Below, piece by piece: positions 6,182-9,187 of a stretch of 9,187 nt of DNA (positions are counted from its first letter, which is position 1; the number at the start of each line of letters is the position of its first letter). The notes beneath the pieces were generated by a model. The model did not search any database. It was not told the origin of the DNA and worked only from the letters and a program-made list of their open reading frames with translations. Source of the stretch: Actinomycetospora sp. Lineage in GTDB: Bacteria > Actinomycetota > Actinomycetes > Mycobacteriales > Pseudonocardiaceae. The translations under genes and the position numbers were made by a program. The stretch covers positions 1 through 9,187 of the forward strand of contig JAICLN010000155.1 in assembly GCA_025925615.1 (NCBI GenBank). The letters are read 5' to 3'.

Positions 6182-7503
6182 GGAGCCACCAGCACGGCCC
6201 GGATCGCGGCGGCGAGGCGCGCGTCGTCGACCGGGTCGACCGAGCGCAGGTCGACCACGCACCGCCCGTGCTCCACCCGCGCGACGACGGGGTTCGCGCC
6301 GGCCCGCAGTGCCGTGGCCGCGTCGACGGGCAGCGCCAGCCCGGCGCTGGCGAGCTCGACCCCGGGCGCGCCCCCGCCCCCGACGGCGGCGGTGCAGTCC
6401 ACCGCCGGACAGTTGATTCCCTCGATGGCCAGTTCGGCGGCCAGCGCCTCCGCCCGCGCGCGCAGCGCCGTCACCGGGGTGTGCAGCATCACGCGCACCG
6501 GCGGCTCCGGGCCGCGCAGCGTCGCCTCGAGCGCGGCCAGCGTCAGCTTGTCCACGCGCAGCGCCCGGGCGAGCGGGTGGCGCCGCAGCCGGTGGACCAG
6601 GTCCGCGGTGCCGAGCAGCAGACCCGCCTGCGGCCCGCCGAGCAGCTTGTCGCCCGAGGCCGTCACCAGGTCCGCGCCCACGCACAGGGCGGTCGCGGCG
6701 TCGGGTTCGTCGGGCAGCGCGGGGTCGGGCGCGAGCAGTCCCGACCCGATGTCGACGACGACGGGTGCGCCGAGGCCGGTGAGGGCGGCGGTCGGGACCG
6801 AGGAGGTGAACCCGCTGACGACGAAGTTCGACGGGTGGACCTTGAGGATCATGCCGGTGTCGGGTCCGACGGCGTCGGCGTAGTCGCGGGGGTGCACCCG
6901 GTTCGTGGTGCCGACCTCGCGCAGCCGCGCCCCGGTGGACTCCAGCAGGTCCGGCACCCGGAACCCGTCGCCGATCTCCACCATCTCGCCCCGGGCGATC
7001 ACGATCTCGCGCCCGGCGGCCAACGCCGTCGCGGCGAGCACCAGGGCCGCGGCGCCGTTGTTCGCGACGTGCACCCCGCCCGCGTCGGGGACCGCGGCTG
7101 CGAGTGCCTCGAGCGCCCCCGCACCGCGACGGCCCCGCTCCCCGGTCGCGAGGTCGAGCTCGACGTCGGTGGTCCCGGCGGCGGCGTCGACGGCGTCGCG
7201 GGCCGCGGCCGACAGCGGGGCCCGGCCGAGGTTGGTGTGCAGCAGCACCCCGCTCGCGTTGATCACCGGGCGCAGGCTCGCGGCGGTCGGGCCGAGCCGG
7301 CCGAGGTCGGCGACGACCGCGTCCGTCACGTCCTCGGGGGCCAGTTCGGCGCGGCGGGCCCGGTCCTGCGCCGCGACGACGAGGTCCTTCACCCGGGCGC
7401 GGCCGACGGTGCCCACGGCCGCCGCCACGCGGGGGTCGGCGAGGACGGCGTCGGTGCGCGGGATCCGTCGTCGGGGGTCCGTGGACGTGCTCGCGCCGGT
7501 CAT
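6178..7503 (-). CDS. selA: L-seryl-tRNA(Sec) selenium transferase SelA
   Basis: SelA is a PLP enzyme that converts Ser-tRNA(Sec) to Sec-tRNA(Sec) using selenophosphate. The 441-residue product runs colinear with E. coli SelA (463): LRPVINASGVLLHTNLGRA (77-95), ANNGAAALVLAATALAAGREIV (147-168), RGEMVEIGDGFRVPD (171-185), EVGTTNR (196-202), KVHPSNF (221-227), and SGDKLLGGPQAG with the PLP-binding Lys286. All key motifs are intact and there is no in-frame stop. ATG 7503 gives the expected N-terminal domain, though the ribosome site upstream is weak (GGGGGAT about 10 nt away). It is first of a selA-selB pair. It follows the formate dehydrogenase genes with a 122-bp gap occupied largely by a hairpin, so it may be partly read through from them or use its own promoter, which I cannot identify. 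Confidence 0.97.
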   Translation of the reverse strand: MTGASTSTDPRRRIPRTDAVLADPRVAAAVGTVGRARVKDLVVAAQDRARRAELAPEDVTDAVVADLGRLGPTAASLRPVINASGVLLHTNLGRAPLSAAARDAVDAAAGTTDVELDLATGERGRRGAGALEALAAAVPDAGGVHVANNGAAALVLAATALAAGREIVIARGEMVEIGDGFRVPDLLESTGARLREVGTTNRVHPRDYADAVGPDTGMILKVHPSNFVVSGFTSSVPTAALTGLGAPVVVDIGSGLLAPDPALPDEPDAATALCVGADLVTASGDKLLGGPQAGLLLGTADLVHRLRRHPLARALRVDKLTLAALEATLRGPEPPVRVMLHTPVTALRARAEALAAELAIEGINCPAVDCTAAVGGGGAPGVELASAGLALPVDAATALRAGANPVVARVEHGRCVVDLRSVDPVDDARLAAAIRAVLVAP

Positions 7504-7563
7504 GGGCCCAGGATCCCCCGTCGCGGCCCGTCACGCCGCGTCGGGCCCCGCCCCCGGAACCCA

Positions 7564-7609
7564 CGAACGACCCGTTCGTCACCGAAGAAGGTGACCAACG
7601 GGCCGTTCG
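7564..7609 (-). terminator. Long hairpin after the formate dehydrogenase genes
   Basis: The left arm CGAACGACCCGTTCGTCACC (7564-7583), the loop GAAGAA and the right arm GGTGACCAACGGGCCGTTCG (7590-7609) pair over 20 positions with two mismatches. It lies 16 nt past the stop of the membrane subunit gene and about 60 nt before the selA start. Read on the minus strand it should end the fdh transcript, or attenuate transcription into selA. No U-tract is present. Confidence 0.65.
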
Positions 7610-7625
7610 CTCCGAAGAGGCCCGC

Positions 7626-8714
7626 CTACGAGCCGGCGGTGGCCGCGTACCGGCGGTCGGGCGGCGTCGTCCCGGCCTGCACGGCCTCCTCGCGACGCCG
7701 GATGCGCTCGCGCTGCGGCACGACGATGTGGGCCGGGTCGTTCGCCGAGGCGATGCCCGCGTCGAACACCCCGAAGCGGGTGAGCGCCGAGCCCGCGACC
7801 AGCGCCAGCCCGGACAGCGCCGCGGACCAGCGCCGCTTCCGGCCGACGACGGTGCCGAGGGCCCCCGCCACGAGGCACGCCTTCGACGCCGTCATCAGTG
7901 TCTTGGCGCGCCCCTTGTCGTAGACGTCCGCGAGCAGGCCGAGGTCACGGGTCATCTTCTCCTCGGTCGCCAGTTCGACGGCCGCGCCGAGGACACCGAG
8001 CCGGGCGGCCGGCCCGTTGTCGCGCACCGAGGCGAACAGCAGGCCGAAGCCGCCCCCGGCCGCGGCGGCGCTGCCGGCGAAGAGCACCGGCAGGTGGCGG
8101 TGCGCCTCGTGCCAGGTCGGCACCGCGGTGTTGGAGATCAGCACCGCGGTGTACGTGGCCAGCGCGGGACCGACCACCGCGGCCCCGACGCCCGCCGCGT
8201 CCCCGGCCCGGCGGACGAACCGGCCGCCGGAGCGGTCGCCGAGGTAGGCCCCGACGGCCTCGGCACCCGCCGCGGCCGTCGCGAACGCGGCGAAGGGGGA
8301 GAGGATCCAGGAGCCGACCGAGAGCGGCGAGGTCGGCTTGAAGACCCGCAGCATGTGCAGGAAACGGCTCGGCCGGTGAAGGTCGTGGATGAGGAAGACG
8401 GTGCCACCGATGGCCCCGCCCACCGCGGCCACCCGGCCTGCCCGGCGTAGCGTCGGCCGGTCGGTGGCGGTCGCCATGGCCGCGAGCACCGACGACGAGC
8501 CCGCGAGCCCGCCGAGGAACAGGTAGAGCGGCACGTCGGGGTTCTTCCACACCGGCGCCTTGATGATCGGGCGCCCGTAGTAGGAGCGGAACTCCGCCTC
8601 GGGCACCATCAACTGCTCGCCCTTGCCGCCCCGGCCCTTGCCACGACGCGGCTTCACCTGGTCGTGGTCGATCCGGGAGCGCTCCGGCATCTGCGGATTC
8701 GTGTCCTGCGTCAT
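7626..8714 (-). CDS. NrfD/PsrC-family membrane subunit of formate dehydrogenase
   Basis: This 362-residue protein belongs to the NrfD (polysulphide reductase PsrC) family of quinone-interacting membrane subunits. The N-terminus is basic and cytosolic in character (KPRRGKGRGGKG, 21-32) and is followed by FRSYYGRPIIKAPVWK. About seven or eight hydrophobic segments follow (roughly 61-83, 92-112, 131-150, 175-195, 206-229, 272-290 and 297-316). Conserved loops include DLHRPSRFLHMLRVFKPTSPLSVGSW, split at 111-136, and LISNTAVPTWHEA (192-204). It would pass electrons from the FdhB iron-sulphur clusters to menaquinone. ATG 8714 overlaps the FdhB stop (ATGA), with GGAAGG about 9 nt upstream. It replaces the cytochrome b subunit (FdnI) of the E. 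coli enzyme. The formate assignment rests on FdhB and the sel genes, since NrfD proteins serve several oxidoreductases. Confidence 0.88.
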   Translation of the reverse strand: MTQDTNPQMPERSRIDHDQVKPRRGKGRGGKGEQLMVPEAEFRSYYGRPIIKAPVWKNPDVPLYLFLGGLAGSSSVLAAMATATDRPTLRRAGRVAAVGGAIGGTVFLIHDLHRPSRFLHMLRVFKPTSPLSVGSWILSPFAAFATAAAGAEAVGAYLGDRSGGRFVRRAGDAAGVGAAVVGPALATYTAVLISNTAVPTWHEAHRHLPVLFAGSAAAAGGGFGLLFASVRDNGPAARLGVLGAAVELATEEKMTRDLGLLADVYDKGRAKTLMTASKACLVAGALGTVVGRKRRWSAALSGLALVAGSALTRFGVFDAGIASANDPAHIVVPQRERIRRREEAVQAGTTPPDRRYAATAGS

Positions 8715-9187
8715 CGCCGGCCGCCCTTCCAGAACGTGGCCACCACGGCCAGCCCTAGCCCCACCGCGGTCAGCGCCGCGTTGCGCCACATCTCCGGGAG
8801 GTCCCGGGTGGTGACGATCGGGTCCGGCGGCAGCCCGTACACCTCGGGCTCGTCGAGGAGCAGGAAGAACGCGCCGTCCCCGCCGACGCCGTCGTTCTCG
8901 TCCCGCCCGTAGAGCCGGGCCTCGGTGACGCCGCGGTCGTGCAGTTCGGCGAGCCGCGCGTCGGCGGTGGCCTGGAGCTCGTCGAGGTCGCCGAACTGGA
9001 TGGACTTCGTGGGGCAGGCCTTCGCGCACGCGGGCTCCAGGCCGGAGCCGAGGCGGTCGTAGCAGAGCGTGCACTTGTGCGCGCCGCCGTCACTCCCGCG
9101 GACGTCGATGACGCCGTACGGGCAGGACGGCACGCAGTAGCCGCACCCGTTGCAGACGTCGGGCTGGACGACGACGGTGCCGAACTC
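8711..9187 (-). CDS. fdhB: Formate dehydrogenase iron-sulphur (beta) subunit, C-terminal part
   Basis: The frame runs in from the right edge and gives the last 158 residues. It contains the ferredoxin motif CNGCGYCVPSCP (visible residues 12-23) and CTLC followed by EPACAKACPT, that is C-x2-C-x11-C-x3-CP, typical of four-cluster beta subunits (FdnH, HybA, PsrB and related). The C-terminal end has one hydrophobic helix (NAALTAVGLGLAVVATFW) before a KGGRR tail, like the membrane anchor of FdnH. The protein would carry electrons from the catalytic subunit to the NrfD partner. Formate rather than another substrate is inferred from the linked selA-selB. TGA 8711-8713 overlaps the next ATG. No in-frame UGA occurs in the visible part, so it does not itself need selenocysteine. 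The true start and the first clusters are outside the window. Confidence 0.88.
   Translation of the reverse strand, partial: EFGTVVVQPDVCNGCGYCVPSCPYGVIDVRGSDGGAHKCTLCYDRLGSGLEPACAKACPTKSIQFGDLDELQATADARLAELHDRGVTEARLYGRDENDGVGGDGAFFLLLDEPEVYGLPPDPIVTTRDLPEMWRNAALTAVGLGLAVVATFWKGGRR

Noticed and set aside
4901..6883. 660-codon open frame on the plus strand opposite selB and selA
   Set aside because: Composition is dominated by Arg, Gly, Ala and Pro with no recognisable motif. It lies antisense to two well-supported genes, as expected from high-GC codon bias.
6182..7582. Upstream in-frame extension of selB, which would give a 1082-residue protein
   Set aside because: SelB homology starts exactly at the GTG at 6181. 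The extension is an alternate frame of selA with no protein features.
7504..7625. Possible selC (tRNA-Sec) or other tRNA between selA and the fdh genes
   Set aside because: The inverted repeat has a simple 20+6+20 shape with no T-loop or anticodon arm pattern, so it is not a tRNA.
6040..7923. 627-codon plus-strand open frame opposite selA and the NrfD gene
   Set aside because: It is low-complexity, crosses a hairpin and two gene boundaries, and has no domain signal.
8711..9187. In-frame UGA selenocysteine codon in the visible fdh genes
   Set aside because: Neither FdhB (visible part) nor the NrfD gene has an internal TGA in frame. The Sec codon, if present, belongs to the catalytic subunit outside the window.
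1..9187. CRISPR arrays, insertion sequences, transposases, phage genes
   Set aside because: I saw no regular direct repeats, transposase motifs or target-site duplications. Only the hairpins listed stand out as repeats.

Overview
The window is high-GC actinobacterial DNA. Two gene families largely confined to actinobacteria support this, a WhiB redox regulator and the proteasome activator Bpa, together with GTG starts and a UsfX-like RsbW. A Pseudonocardiales-type genome (Pseudonocardia or Actinomycetospora) is my best guess, but it is an inference from style and gene content, not a proof.

Left part (1-4282): signalling and stress response. The window opens with the 3' end of a type IB DNA topoisomerase. 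A minus-strand protein follows that fuses a STAS domain to an RsbW-type ATPase domain. It is divergent from bpa, which encodes the ATP-independent activator of the 20S proteasome and ends in GQYL. Bpa converges on a whiB3/whiD-type gene across a hairpin that contains the whiB stop codon. Divergent from whiB is a STAS anti-anti-sigma factor, then an anti-sigma factor (RsbW/UsfX-like) that overlaps a SigF/SigB-type sigma factor by 4 bp. The stretch therefore carries the parts of a partner-switching circuit: antagonist, anti-sigma factor, sigma factor and a STAS-kinase fusion. SigF-like promoter motifs lie upstream of whiB and, more weakly, the STAS gene.

Right part (4283-9187): selenocysteine and formate metabolism, all on the minus strand. 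Transcription runs from the right edge leftwards: fdhB (iron-sulphur subunit, cut by the edge), an NrfD-type membrane subunit, a long hairpin, selA and selB. FdhB and the membrane subunit overlap by 4 bp, as do selA and selB. The expected partner is a selenocysteine-containing formate dehydrogenase catalytic subunit just beyond the right edge. SelA makes Sec-tRNA and SelB delivers it at the UGA codon. A perfect 20-bp inverted repeat separates the convergent sigma factor and selB genes and includes the selB stop codon.

Every individual gene belongs to a known family; I see no clearly new system. The points most worth a second look are the STAS-ATPase fusion beside a complete partner-switching set, the SigF-like promoters that could close a regulatory loop, and the unusually long hairpins at gene ends.
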